Shown here: positions 44,253-53,109 of the stretch, piece by piece
How the letters are laid out: the number at the start of each line of letters is the position of its first letter
How positions within the stretch are numbered: the first letter of the stretch is position 1
Source: an uncultured Porphyromonadaceae bacterium
GTDB lineage: Bacteria; Bacteroidota; Bacteroidia; Bacteroidales; Muribaculaceae
NCBI GenBank assembly: GCA_947175545.1
Contig: CAMWNI010000001.1
Location: 434,001 to 498,000 of the forward strand
DNA: 64,000 bases
Direction: 5' to 3'
Translations under genes and position numbers: made by a program
The notes under the pieces: model-generated
The model's database searches: none
Told to the model about the DNA's origin: nothing
What the model saw: the letters and a program-made list of their open reading frames with translations, nothing else

Positions 44253-47252
44253 TTATTTGCGAATGAGTTTTCCTCCGATAATGTAAAGACCATTGGCGGG
44301 ATTGGCAACGCGACGGCCCTGGAGGTCATATGCGTCAGGGGTGGAGGTTGCGCTGATTTCGTTGATTGAGCTGTCATCCTCTTTTGCTTTGACCGTTACG
44401 GTGCAGGTTGCGGTTGCTTTTCCGCAGGACGCCGTGACAGTGCATTCGCCGGCGGCGACGGCGGTGATTAAGCCGTCGGCAACGGTGGCGACGGCGCTGT
44501 CTGATGTTGTCCAGCAGACTGTCGGATCTGTGGCGTCAGCCGGTTCGACGGTGGCTGTCAGGGTTGCGCTCTCGCCCTCGGTCAGTGCAATTTCAGTGGC
44601 CGAAAGGACAATGGCTGAAGCTTCGATGACGGGGACTTCGTTGAAGTTCACACGGATTTTTTTTGCGTTGTTGTCAATGTTGACGTAAGGTTCGGTCAGT
44701 GTCTGCTCGCTCTGGACGGTAAACGTCAGTTCCTCCGGCTTGATTTCCGCTCCTTTGGTAAGGAAGTAGGTTCCGCCGTTGAAAACCGTGGCTATGCCTT
44801 TGTTTTCAGTGTTGTTGAGGGTGATTTTTACGTCTTTGCCTACTTCGGCGTTGTTTGCGGCGATGATTTCAACACTCCAGATGTCGTAGGCGCTGAGGTC
44901 GCTTTCGCTCACTTGCTTGATTGAAAACGTGTTGTTGCTGTTTGATGACTTGCCGACGTATTTGTATTCCTGAACCCATATGTGCCATTTTCCGATGGAG
45001 TAGGTGCCGTCGTCTTTTTTCGTGACCGCAGGGTTGTCAGAGGGAAGCGAGTTGCGGTCAGAGGTGCAGTTTTCTTTGATGCCGTGTCCGTTGAGTCCGG
45101 TGAACTGATATGAGTTTCCGTTAACGGTCAGATGAATGAATTCTTTTGCGGGGGCTTCGGTTTGTTTGGTGTCGTAGCGCAGCGCATAATAGTTTGTGGC
45201 GTTCTGATATTTTTCCTCATCGGCGTTAATCATGTGGTTTGCGTCGCCGAGTCCGTTGATTCCTGATTCAACGGCAATGCGATACCATCCGGTCGAGTGT
45301 TCCGGCTCTTCAATATGGCCGAAGTATTCTTCAAACGTGTAAGATGAGCCTTCGTCGGTTAGAATCGGGTAGGTTCCGGCGGGGTGCCAGTTCAGTACGG
45401 GGAAGGCTCCGTTGTTCGACTGGTTCCACTGGGCGTTGTTGGCTGCGTCCGAGTAGATGACGAAGGTGCCGTCGGTGTGGTTGCTGGCGCCGAGGGCCCA
45501 TCCGCCGTTCGGCTGAGTGGTCGTTGTATTCATTCCGGTGTTGTTTGCGACGCCGTCAGCGTTGACGTATTCGCCGAGCATGTTGACAAAATCGAATGTG
45601 CCGTCGGGACGCTCAACGAGTTTCCAGACGTTATGCCCGGGGGTTGTCTGTGCGTTGGGTGCTTCGGTCAGTCCGACGAGCTTGCCGTTGAGCGAGGTTG
45701 CCACTCGTGAGGCACGCAGCGAGCGCACGATGTACCAATGGGTCTCGGCGTCGGTTGACATAAGCGGGGTTGTGTAGCCTTTGGCTTCGAAAATTGCCTG
45801 TTGGAGCTTGGCGGCAGCGGCGTTGGCCTGCGCGCGGGTCATGTCGTTCGATATAGCGGCGGCAGCTTCGCTGATGGCTACATCGAGAGCGGGCTGGCGT
45901 TCTGCGGCAACGTCGAGCATCAGGGCTTCGGTCAGTTTGTTGCCGACGATTGCGCGCGTGTTGCGGCGCTCAATCAGGGCTTCGGCGGTTTCGACGCTGA
46001 CGGGATTGAGGGTCGGGTCGTTGAGGGCTTTGGCTATTTCCGTTGCGATGACGGCATAGCCGCGCCCCGTGATGTATGATCCGTTCATTATATTCTTGGT
46101 GCGGTCAGCGGCCAGAGGGGTGTAGATGTCAATGAAGGCAGCGCCTTTTTCCTGGGCTGCGGCTTGGATTACGTCGTTGTTGAACGTGGCGTTGGCTGAG
46201 TCGCTATCGTCGGTGTTGGCGCGTGGCGGCAGTGACATGCAGAAGATTTTGGCATTGGGGGCCAGACGCTTGGCCTCGTCAATAATCAGGCGGTAGTTGG
46301 TTGCATCCTTGCCGCCTTCGCCGTAGTTGATGATGATTGCGGCGGGCTGGACGTTGCGGTCTTCAAGAGTGGCGGTTATCGTGGCCTTGCCCTGGACGAG
46401 ATTGATGCCGCCGGTTCCCCAGCCGGTTCCGCGGTCCTTGACCTTCGGTGAGCCGAGCAGCTCATGCCATTCGCCACTATGAATCAGTTCGTCGCCAAAC
46501 AGGAGGATGTCGCCTTCGCTGATTGGAAGATAGGAGAACTGGCCGATGCGCATCGCGTGTGAGCTGCCGGTGCCGGCATTCTTGTAGGATGTCATTTCTT
46601 CGTGAGGGACATAGACGGAGTTGTAGCCGACCTGGTTTTCGATGTAGTGAGTCCAGGCCGAATAGCCTTTTGGCTGGGGGTGGAGGCCGTCATTGCTCCA
46701 TGCGTTATCGTTGGGCAGCAGCGCGAGCGTTTCGGTCAGGTCAATATAGTTGACGCCGAGTTCGTTGCAGAAACCTCTGATCAGCTCGTTGGCCTTGGGA
46801 ATAGAGCCGTTCATGTTGCGGCGGGGCAGGATGCTCTGCACGAAGATTTCCGTTTCGGGCGATTCAATCTGGATTCGCTTGGCAATTGTCCGGATCTGGC
46901 GCGCGATGAGGGCGGCCGTGGCTTCGGAGCCATCCGTGCGTATGTCGTTGGTGCCGATCATCAGGAAGAGCTTTCCTGGCTTTCCGTCAATGTAGCTTTC
47001 AAGGTTATTGAGAATCTCGGCGGTCATGCCTCCGGAGTTGCCTCGGCCGCTGATTGCCTGTACAGAGCCGAAGGATTCCCACCATTCGTGCATGTTTGTA
47101 ATCGAATTGCCAACGAACATTACTTCGACATTGTCAGCCGGAGTTGCCTTGAACGACTCGTAGCGGTGGTCGCGGAAATTCCAGTCGGCGAACATTGTGC
47201 CGACGGATGACGCAATGCAGACGGCCAACGCTGTCAGTTTTTTGAATTTCAT
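44253..47252 (-). CDS. Secreted tandem SGNH/GDSL hydrolase with Ig-like domain and sorting-like tail (paralog A)
   Basis: The 999-residue product has a signal peptide ending GTMFADW. The first SGNH domain (about 40-210) has S50 in GNSIT, N102 in GTND and the D188/H191 pair in DGLHP, so it should be an active esterase, likely removing O-acetyl or similar groups from glycans. A second SGNH-like domain (about 235-420) has GDEL in place of GDS and no D-x-x-H, so it looks inactive. Later come lectin-like beta-trefoil stretches (about 505-800), a Big_2-type Ig domain (about 890-965; LSATEIALTEGES) and the tail AYDLQGRRVANPANGLYI. It is the second gene after paralog B, with a 37-nt gap. Substrate unknown. 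Confidence 0.88.
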   Translation of the reverse strand: MKFKKLTALAVCIASSVGTMFADWNFRDHRYESFKATPADNVEVMFVGNSITNMHEWWESFGSVQAISGRGNSGGMTAEILNNLESYIDGKPGKLFLMIGTNDIRTDGSEATAALIARQIRTIAKRIQIESPETEIFVQSILPRRNMNGSIPKANELIRGFCNELGVNYIDLTETLALLPNDNAWSNDGLHPQPKGYSAWTHYIENQVGYNSVYVPHEEMTSYKNAGTGSSHAMRIGQFSYLPISEGDILLFGDELIHSGEWHELLGSPKVKDRGTGWGTGGINLVQGKATITATLEDRNVQPAAIIINYGEGGKDATNYRLIIDEAKRLAPNAKIFCMSLPPRANTDDSDSANATFNNDVIQAAAQEKGAAFIDIYTPLAADRTKNIMNGSYITGRGYAVIATEIAKALNDPTLNPVSVETAEALIERRNTRAIVGNKLTEALMLDVAAERQPALDVAISEAAAAISNDMTRAQANAAAAKLQQAIFEAKGYTTPLMSTDAETHWYIVRSLRASRVATSLNGKLVGLTEAPNAQTTPGHNVWKLVERPDGTFDFVNMLGEYVNADGVANNTGMNTTTTQPNGGWALGASNHTDGTFVIYSDAANNAQWNQSNNGAFPVLNWHPAGTYPILTDEGSSYTFEEYFGHIEEPEHSTGWYRIAVESGINGLGDANHMINADEEKYQNATNYYALRYDTKQTEAPAKEFIHLTVNGNSYQFTGLNGHGIKENCTSDRNSLPSDNPAVTKKDDGTYSIGKWHIWVQEYKYVGKSSNSNNTFSIKQVSESDLSAYDIWSVEIIAANNAEVGKDVKITLNNTENKGIATVFNGGTYFLTKGAEIKPEELTFTVQSEQTLTEPYVNIDNNAKKIRVNFNEVPVIEASAIVLSATEIALTEGESATLTATVEPADATDPTVCWTTSDSAVATVADGLITAVAAGECTVTASCGKATATCTVTVKAKEDDSSINEISATSTPDAYDLQGRRVANPANGLYIIGGKLIRK

Positions 47253-47289
47253 GATTGATTTTTATGTGAATGGATGTGATTATTCGTGT

Positions 47290-50277
47290 TTACAAGGTGA
47301 CTTTAGTGCCGTTGATGATGTAGATGCCTTTGGTCGGAGAGGCTACGCGGCGTCCTTGAAGGTCATATATTTCCTTGACTGAGGCTGATGACGGGTATAG
47401 TTCTCTGATGGAATCCTCGATGTCTTCCTCGACCGTGACGGTGCAGGTTGCGGACAGGCCGGGGGCGCACGTCGCCGTTACGGTTGTTGTCCCGACTGAG
47501 ACGGCGGTCACGTTGCCGGCGTGGTCAACGGTTGCGACAGTTTCGTCGGCGCTGCTCCAGTCAATGGTTCTGTCCGTGGCGTTTTCGGGCAGAACGGTTG
47601 CTGTCAGCAGGGAGCTTTCTCCGAGTTTTAGCGAAAGTTCGCTTTTGTTTATGGTGATTGACTCGGCAAGAATCGTGTTGTAGTCAATCGTGATTGTTTT
47701 TTCTGCATCGTTAATGGTGACAACCGGAGTTTTGCTTTTCTGCGCCGAGAGGTTTCCACATTCTGTTTTCAGGTCGGCAGAGCTGAAGACCGTTCCCTTG
47801 TCAAGGAAAAAATGTCCGCCGTTGTAGACCGTTGGCAGTCCTTTGTTTGCCGCGATGTCCAGGGTGACTTTTGTGTCGTTTTGGATGGTGCGCACCGCAA
47901 AAGCGGCTTCAACGGCGTTGATGTTGACGGCCCAGATGTCGTAGTTTTCCACGTTCGCCTGGTTAACGGTATAGGTTGCGACATTGCTGCCGCTCTTGCC
48001 AATCATAGGAGTCTGGCCCTCCATAAACGGAATCCAGTTGCTGATGGTATATTGACCGTCGTCAAGCGAGCTGACCGAGAGGCTCTGAGGATCGACATTG
48101 CGGTGAGCGACACCGGCGAGGTCATAATTATGGCCACACAGGCCGTTGATGGTCCATGTGCCGTTCTGATTCTTTGTCAGCTGCAAGAAAGCCGTAGCGG
48201 GGCGTCCGGCTTCAGGGCCGGCAACAGTCAGTTCGTAATAGCCGTTGCTACGTAAAATGCCTGGGTTGTGGTTGATTACGCTTTTGCCTTCAACACCACA
48301 GTTCGCCACATTGTAGCCGCTTTCAATCGTGATTTCGATCCAGCCGGAGTTGATGACAATCTGTTCCGAGGGGAGTTTTCCGGTGTACTCGGTGATGTAG
48401 AAGTGTGAACCGGTGTCATCGGCGCGCCAGTAGTTGATAAGATTGTTCTGGGCGCCGCGATGGAGGTAGATTGAGCCGCAACTGATGGTGTATGTGCCGG
48501 TTTCGGCATAGCCGGCGCCGATTGTCCAGCCTTTGGCGGGACGCGACTTGGACAGGGCGGGACTTGATGTTGGAGTGATGTAGTAGCCATCGTAGTTGAC
48601 AATGTCGTAAGTGCCGTCCTCGCGCTCGACGAACTGCCAGATGTCGGCGCCGGAACTTGTCGTTGACGAAAGCCTGAGATCGGAGAATGATGGGATGCCG
48701 TTATTGTGGGTCAGCGAGGTGACTGAAGCTGATGCGCTTTCATAACCGCGCGGGGCGCTGAGGTGATACCATTTTTCGGCTTCGGGCTTGAAACGCAGGG
48801 TGCCGATCAGGTCGTTGCGCAGTTTCGTTGCCTCATTGACCTGCGCCTGGCTGACGGTGTTGCCGGCAAGGATTTCCTCGATGGTGGTCAGGGCGGTGTT
48901 GATGTCATTGCTGTTGGCAAGGCGATGCTGATAAAGGGCGTTATAGCATTTCGCAACCTCAATACGGCGGTTTCGGTTAGTGTAATATTCCTCAAACTCC
49001 GCATCGCTGACAATGCGCGCGGTGCCGTCGCCAAGCTGCGCGTTCAGCAGTTCGCCGACAGCCTGGGCTGCCTTCAGCGCGCCCTTCGAGCCGAGACCTC
49101 CGCTCATGTTCCAGGTTGAGACGGTCGACGCGGTCATTCCTTTGGCCTCCAGGTTGACAGCCGGGACGCTCATTTCAAGCACTCGGGCGTTGGCGTTGGT
49201 GGCCGATGTGTGAGTTGGTGGAACCTGGCAGACAAAAATCTGCGCTTCGGGGGCGGCTGCCTGCGCGTAAGCGACGATTTCTTCATAGTCGGCCTTGAAA
49301 GTGTCGGCGTTCAGGTTGTCACCGAGCTGAATCGCACCCCAGCATAGAACGATTGCGCGAGGACAGCTTTGTTTGTCGTTTCCTTTGAGTGTGCGGTCAA
49401 TCAGTATTTTGATGTTTTGTTTGCTCAGATTGCCGTTGCAGATCGAGCGGTTCTTGACGTTATGGTTGCCGAAAAATTCATGCCACTGCACGGCGTCAAC
49501 CCACGGGTCGCCGATAACCAGAATGTCATCGTCCTCCACCGGCATCATGCCGTATTGGCCGGCGCGCACGCCGGCAACGGCGCCGAAGCCTCCGGTCGAG
49601 TAGTCGGCGTCAGTGTAGGCGCACTCAAGTCCAACGTTAGGCGCAATACGGCGACACCATGCACGGTAGCCGATTGCCGACGGATGCAGGTTGTCGTAGG
49701 CCCATTGGGTGTTGGTTGCAACCTGGGCCATCGTTTCAGAGAGATTTATGAAATTGACGCCCATCTCGGCCGCCATTGTCTCAAGAAGAGGAATTGTGCG
49801 CGTAACGACGCGGTTTATGTCGCCGCCTCGGGGCAGTATGCTCTGCACGGTAATTTCCGTTGCAGGCGATGAAATCTGGATTTGTCGGACAATTGCCCGA
49901 ATGTCGTTGACAACAACCTCCGGCGGGAGTCCTACGTTAAGGTCATTCGTGCCGATTCCGATGAATATTTTTGCCGGCTTGTTTGCGCCGTCGAGCATCA
50001 TCTGCACGTTGTGTTTCCAGTGGTAGGCGCGCTCATCCGAGATGCCTCGGTTGCTGATTAGCGCTTCGCTGAGGCCTTTGTTTTCGGGACGCGCGAATGC
50101 GTCAGCCCAGCAATGGAAATTGGTAATTGAATTGCCAAGGAAAATTATCTGTTCAGACGAGGTCGGTACGGCTTTGAAGCAGTCTTGGCGATGCTGAATG
50201 AATTGTGGCGATGCTAAGCCTGATGCGCAGGCCATTGCGAAGCCAAGCACCGTTAGAAATAATCTTCTGATTTTCAT
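47290..50277 (-). CDS. Secreted tandem SGNH/GDSL hydrolase with Ig-like domain and sorting-like tail (paralog B)
   Basis: I start at the ATG at 50275-50277 (MKIRRLFLTVLGF); an upstream ATG at 50346 would include the promoter. The 995-residue product has the same plan as paralog A: active-looking SGNH domain with S50 (GNSIT), N111 (GTND) and D195/H198 (DNLHP); a second SGNH-like domain with GDPW in place of the serine motif; lectin-like middle; Ig-like domain (LSLKLGESSLLTATVLPENA); and the tail IYDLQGRRVASPTKGIYI. The pair clearly arose by duplication. A joint role in de-esterifying host or dietary glycan is likely but unproven. Confidence 0.88.
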   Translation of the reverse strand: MKIRRLFLTVLGFAMACASGLASPQFIQHRQDCFKAVPTSSEQIIFLGNSITNFHCWADAFARPENKGLSEALISNRGISDERAYHWKHNVQMMLDGANKPAKIFIGIGTNDLNVGLPPEVVVNDIRAIVRQIQISSPATEITVQSILPRGGDINRVVTRTIPLLETMAAEMGVNFINLSETMAQVATNTQWAYDNLHPSAIGYRAWCRRIAPNVGLECAYTDADYSTGGFGAVAGVRAGQYGMMPVEDDDILVIGDPWVDAVQWHEFFGNHNVKNRSICNGNLSKQNIKILIDRTLKGNDKQSCPRAIVLCWGAIQLGDNLNADTFKADYEEIVAYAQAAAPEAQIFVCQVPPTHTSATNANARVLEMSVPAVNLEAKGMTASTVSTWNMSGGLGSKGALKAAQAVGELLNAQLGDGTARIVSDAEFEEYYTNRNRRIEVAKCYNALYQHRLANSNDINTALTTIEEILAGNTVSQAQVNEATKLRNDLIGTLRFKPEAEKWYHLSAPRGYESASASVTSLTHNNGIPSFSDLRLSSTTSSGADIWQFVEREDGTYDIVNYDGYYITPTSSPALSKSRPAKGWTIGAGYAETGTYTISCGSIYLHRGAQNNLINYWRADDTGSHFYITEYTGKLPSEQIVINSGWIEITIESGYNVANCGVEGKSVINHNPGILRSNGYYELTVAGPEAGRPATAFLQLTKNQNGTWTINGLCGHNYDLAGVAHRNVDPQSLSVSSLDDGQYTISNWIPFMEGQTPMIGKSGSNVATYTVNQANVENYDIWAVNINAVEAAFAVRTIQNDTKVTLDIAANKGLPTVYNGGHFFLDKGTVFSSADLKTECGNLSAQKSKTPVVTINDAEKTITIDYNTILAESITINKSELSLKLGESSLLTATVLPENATDRTIDWSSADETVATVDHAGNVTAVSVGTTTVTATCAPGLSATCTVTVEEDIEDSIRELYPSSASVKEIYDLQGRRVASPTKGIYIINGTKVTL

Positions 50278-50322
50278 GGAATTGAATATCTCAATGTGAA
50301 ATGTGGTAATGTATAATATCCG

Positions 50323-50355
50323 CAAATATACAAAAAATATCTCCAATCCCCCAAA
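50323..50355 (-). promoter_or_regulatory. Promoter of the SGNH pair
   Basis: On the minus strand, TTTG (50352-50355), a 21-nt spacer and TATATTTG (50323-50330). The leader is about 40 nt to the ATG at 50277. Confidence 0.7.
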
Positions 50356-50442
50356 CGTTTAGCTCGTTCTATTGCAGCGTTCGCTTCTCGGAAAGGAGAG
50401 CTAAGTCTCCGGCGTATTCGCAAAATATAAGAGCCAATGGGG

Positions 50443-50485
50443 GTAAAAAAGGAAGTCTCTGCGCATCAAAGATGTGCAGAGACTT
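50443..50485 (-). terminator. Terminator of the tRNA-Glu/rpsT/tRNA-Glu unit
   Basis: AAGTCTCTGCGCAT (50453-50466) pairs with ATGTGCAGAGACTT (50472-50485) with one G-T pair. Read on the minus strand, it is followed by a T-run (50445-50450). Confidence 0.85.
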
Positions 50486-50490
50486 GGGGG

Positions 50491-50562
50491 TAGCCCATAG
50501 GAGAGTCGAACTCCTCTTTCAAGAATGAAAATCTTGCGTCCTAACCGATAGACGAATGGGCC
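50491..50562 (-). tRNA. tRNA-Glu(TTC), copy 1
   Basis: The minus strand folds with acceptor GGCCCAT/ATGGGCT, anticodon arm CAAGA-TTTTCAT-TCTTG (anticodon TTC) and a T-arm with loop TTCGACT. The 72 bases are identical to the copy at 50888-50959. CCA is not encoded. Confidence 0.94.
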
Positions 50563-50583
50563 GCTCTAAAAAACGGTGAAAGC

Positions 50584-50841
50584 TTACGCAGCCAGTGAGT
50601 TGATGTGCTTTTGCAGAGAACTCTTCAGGTTGGCAGCCTTGTTTTTGCTGATGGTGTTTTTGCGAGCCAGTTTGTCAAGGAGGGCGGTCAAGGCAGAGAA
50701 TGCCTTTTCTGCTTCAGCCTTGTCAGTCATTTTGCGGATGCGACGAACAGCGGTACGGGCGGTTTTCTCGTAGTAGCGGTTGCGCAGGCGGCGGCTTTCA
50801 GTCTGGCGAATACGTTTAAGTGACGACTTGTGATTTGCCAT
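50584..50841 (-). CDS. rpsT: 30S ribosomal protein S20
   Basis: The 85-residue basic helical protein starts [20 protein letters not shown] and ends [10 protein letters not shown], the standard S20 sequence. It binds 16S rRNA early in small-subunit assembly. It lies between two identical tRNA-Glu genes on the same strand, with 46 nt to the upstream one and 21 nt to the downstream one, so all three probably share a transcript. Confidence 0.98.
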   Translation of the reverse strand: MANHKSSLKRIRQTESRRLRNRYYEKTARTAVRRIRKMTDKAEAEKAFSALTALLDKLARKNTISKNKAANLKSSLQKHINSLAA

Positions 50842-50887
50842 GTGTCAGTTAATTTGGTCTTTTTGTTTTCGTTTTTTTATTAATTAG

Positions 50888-50959
50888 TAGCCCATAGGAG
50901 AGTCGAACTCCTCTTTCAAGAATGAAAATCTTGCGTCCTAACCGATAGACGAATGGGCC
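50888..50959 (-). tRNA. tRNA-Glu(TTC), copy 2
   Basis: Identical in all 72 bases to the copy at 50491-50562, with anticodon TTC. It is the first gene of the unit and lies just downstream of the promoter at 50982-51013. Confidence 0.94.
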
Positions 50960-50981
50960 ATTCATTGCCGAAATGCGAGTG

Positions 50982-51013
50982 CAAAATTACGATAAATTTT
51001 TGAACTATGCAAA
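50982..51013 (-). promoter_or_regulatory. Promoter of the tRNA-Glu/rpsT unit
   Basis: On the minus strand, TTTG (51010-51013), a 20-nt spacer and TAATTTTG (50982-50989) lie about 22 nt before the first tRNA-Glu. Confidence 0.8.
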
Positions 51014-51038
51014 TTTTTTGCGAAATTCGCTGTCGAAA

Positions 51039-51761
51039 ATGCAAAAAACTTTAAAAATATTGCCTTTGAGGCTTACTCCGCACTCCGATCGGACGTCAAT
51101 TTTGAATGCTTACAGCCGCGAAATGGGGCGAGTTGCGTTTGCTGTCGCTTCCGGTTCGGGGGCAGGTGCGGCAAGGCGACGGGCGCTTTTGATGCCGTTG
51201 AATCCGGTTGAGGTGGTCGCTTCGGTGAGGAGTGGCAGTGAATTGATGACGTTTCGGGAGCCGCGCGCGCTGATGCCGCTTCACGGAATCATGTCGTCGC
51301 CTGAGCGTTCGGCCGTCGCTCTGTTCATTGCCGAAGTGCTTGAACGGGTTCTCCGGCAGTCTGAGCCGGAGCCGACGGTTTTTGATTTTCTGGTCGATTC
51401 CGTCGGGCGGTTAAACAATCCGGAGGTGGCTGCGGCTAATTTTCATTTGTGTTTCCTTGTAAGGCTGGCGGCGATGCTTGGAATCGCTCCGGACCCTACG
51501 GACTATCGCCGGGGAATGGTTTTTGACATGGTTGACGGAGTTTTCCGTTTGTCAATGCCGCTCCATGGGCGAGCGCTGTCGGCGTCCGATTCCGGAGCGG
51601 CAGCTCTTTTTATGCGTATGACCTGGGAAAATCAGGCGGCTTTCCGTCTTGACCGTAGGCGGCGCAATGAGATTCTTGAACGCATTCTGGATTACTACTC
51701 TCTGCATCTTGCCGACATGACGACCCTGCGTTCACCTTCGATTCTTCGTTCGCTGTTTTAG
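51039..51761 (+). CDS. recO: DNA repair protein RecO
   Basis: I choose the ATG at 51039 (MQKTLKILPLRLTPHSDRTS) because the OB-fold start of RecO begins here; the longer frame from 50973 would overlap the divergent tRNA promoter. The 240-residue product has the Bacteroidetes RecO pattern, with SILNAYSREMGRVAF at the N terminus and a helical C-terminal domain (NFHLCFLVRLAAMLGIAPD). RecO loads RecA onto SSB-coated DNA. Its stop overlaps the convergent rpe stop by 4 nt. Confidence 0.88.
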   Translation: MQKTLKILPLRLTPHSDRTSILNAYSREMGRVAFAVASGSGAGAARRRALLMPLNPVEVVASVRSGSELMTFREPRALMPLHGIMSSPERSAVALFIAEVLERVLRQSEPEPTVFDFLVDSVGRLNNPEVAAANFHLCFLVRLAAMLGIAPDPTDYRRGMVFDMVDGVFRLSMPLHGRALSASDSGAAALFMRMTWENQAAFRLDRRRRNEILERILDYYSLHLADMTTLRSPSILRSLF

Positions 51762-52405
51762 AGGCGGGAGAGGGCGGCAATTGTGGCGGCGGGGTCTTCG
51801 GCGCCGAAGACAAAGCTGCCGGCAACCAAAATGTCCGCACCTGCGTCGACGAGTTGGCGTCCGGTTTCGAGGTTTACACCGCCGTCAATCTGAATCAGTG
51901 CGTCCGATCCGCTTTCGTCAATAAGGCGGCGGAGCCGACGGGTCTTGTCGAGAATTTGTGGAATGAATTTTTGGCCTCCGAATCCGGGGTTGACACTCAT
52001 GAGGAGGACCATGTCAAGGTCTCCGATTATGTCACGGAGTAATTCGACCGGAGTCGCGGGGTTGAGGGTGACGGCCGGTTTCATGCCTGCGGCGCGTATT
52101 GCCTGGACCGTGCGGTGGAGGTGGGTGCAGGCTTCCCAGTGGACATTCATTGTTTCAACTCCGAGGGCGGCGAGGGTGCCAATCCATTTGTCCGGCTCGA
52201 GAATCATAAGGTGGGCGTCAAGCGGCTTGCGTGCCACTTTTGTAATTGCTTCAATGACGGGGAATCCGAAAGAGATGTTTGGAACAAACTGACCGTCCAT
52301 GACGTCAAGATGAATCATGGCTGCGTCGGAGTTATTGACCATTTCGACGTCGGCGGCAAGATTGCCGAAGTCGGCGCTGAGCATTGAGGGGGCTATCTGT
52401 GTCAT
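51758..52405 (-). CDS. rpe: Ribulose-phosphate 3-epimerase
   Basis: The 215-residue TIM-barrel protein has the family motifs IAPSMLSADF, HLDVMDGQFVPN, MSVNPGFGGQKFIPQ and IDGGVNLETG, with metal-binding H and D residues in the expected places. It interconverts ribulose-5-P and xylulose-5-P in the pentose phosphate pathway. Its ATG overlaps the DedA stop by 4 nt (ATGA), so the two genes are translationally coupled. Confidence 0.98.
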   Translation of the reverse strand: MTQIAPSMLSADFGNLAADVEMVNNSDAAMIHLDVMDGQFVPNISFGFPVIEAITKVARKPLDAHLMILEPDKWIGTLAALGVETMNVHWEACTHLHRTVQAIRAAGMKPAVTLNPATPVELLRDIIGDLDMVLLMSVNPGFGGQKFIPQILDKTRRLRRLIDESGSDALIQIDGGVNLETGRQLVDAGADILVAGSFVFGAEDPAATIAALSRL

Positions 52406-53067
52406 TCCTCTGAGGGTTGTTTCTTGGGTTTAACGAGTTGCCAGACGATGAAGAGGATGCAAATCAGGCCGATTGCATAGCCAACGAGGCTGAGATATTG
52501 ATTATACTCTTCAATTTTCTGGAAAAGATCTTCTTTGCTGACAAATTGAGCCAGGAACCATCCGAGCCAGCAGAGGGCCACGTTCCAGACTCCGGCTCCA
52601 AGGGTTGTGAACAGGCAGAATTTGCCGAAGTTCATGCGTGCAAGGCCCGCGGGAATGGAAATCAGCTGGCGTATAACCGGAATCAGACGCCCGATGAAGG
52701 TCGAGACGGCCCCGTGAGCATCGAAATAGTCTTCGGCTTTTTTGATTTTTTCGGGCGAAATCATGCAGATGGCTCCCATGCGTGAGCGAGCGAATGCGTA
52801 GACAATCGGACGGCCAATCCAGACGGCGAGCAGATAGTTGACAATTGAGCCGACAAGGGCGCCGAGGGTGGCGGCAATGCCTACGCCCCAGATGTTCATC
52901 GAGCCATCGACCGTTGCAATATAAGCGGCCGGGGGAACGACGATTTCACTCGGGAAGGGGATGAACGAACTCTCAATGGCCATGAATAGGAAAACGTAGA
53001 AGTAGCTCATGTGGTCCCAGACCATAGCGAAGAGCGATTGTGCGTCAATGAGTGCTATTAATTCCAT
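52402..53067 (-). CDS. DedA-family membrane protein
   Basis: The 221-residue protein has the DedA pattern: FIPFPSEIVVPPAAYIA near residue 36, GALVGSIVNYLLAVWIG, and FIGRLIPVIRQLISIPAGLA, with several membrane segments and a hydrophobic C-terminal helix. The family supports envelope homeostasis, including lipid-carrier flipping for some members. The ATG lies 7 nt after a -7 element in a palindromic divergent promoter shared with folP. Confidence 0.93.
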   Translation of the reverse strand: MELIALIDAQSLFAMVWDHMSYFYVFLFMAIESSFIPFPSEIVVPPAAYIATVDGSMNIWGVGIAATLGALVGSIVNYLLAVWIGRPIVYAFARSRMGAICMISPEKIKKAEDYFDAHGAVSTFIGRLIPVIRQLISIPAGLARMNFGKFCLFTTLGAGVWNVALCWLGWFLAQFVSKEDLFQKIEEYNQYLSLVGYAIGLICILFIVWQLVKPKKQPSEE

Positions 53068-53074
53068 ACGGGTG

Positions 53075-53104
53075 CAAAGTTACGCATTTTTTTCCGTAAC
53101 TTTG
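53075..53104. promoter_or_regulatory. Palindromic divergent promoter of dedA and folP
   Basis: The minus-strand TAACTTTG (53075-53082) and plus-strand TAACTTTG (53097-53104) are the halves of a perfect 12-bp inverted repeat (TGCAAAGTTACG ... CGTAACTTTGCA, 53073-53106). Start codons follow 7 nt (dedA) and 5 nt (folP) after the boxes, which suggests leaderless mRNAs. Confidence 0.65.
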
Positions 53105-53109
53105 CACTT

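Noticed and set aside
50973-51038. Upstream ATG at 50973 as the recO start
   Set aside because: It would overlap the divergent tRNA promoter at 50982-51013, and the added residues do not match RecO.
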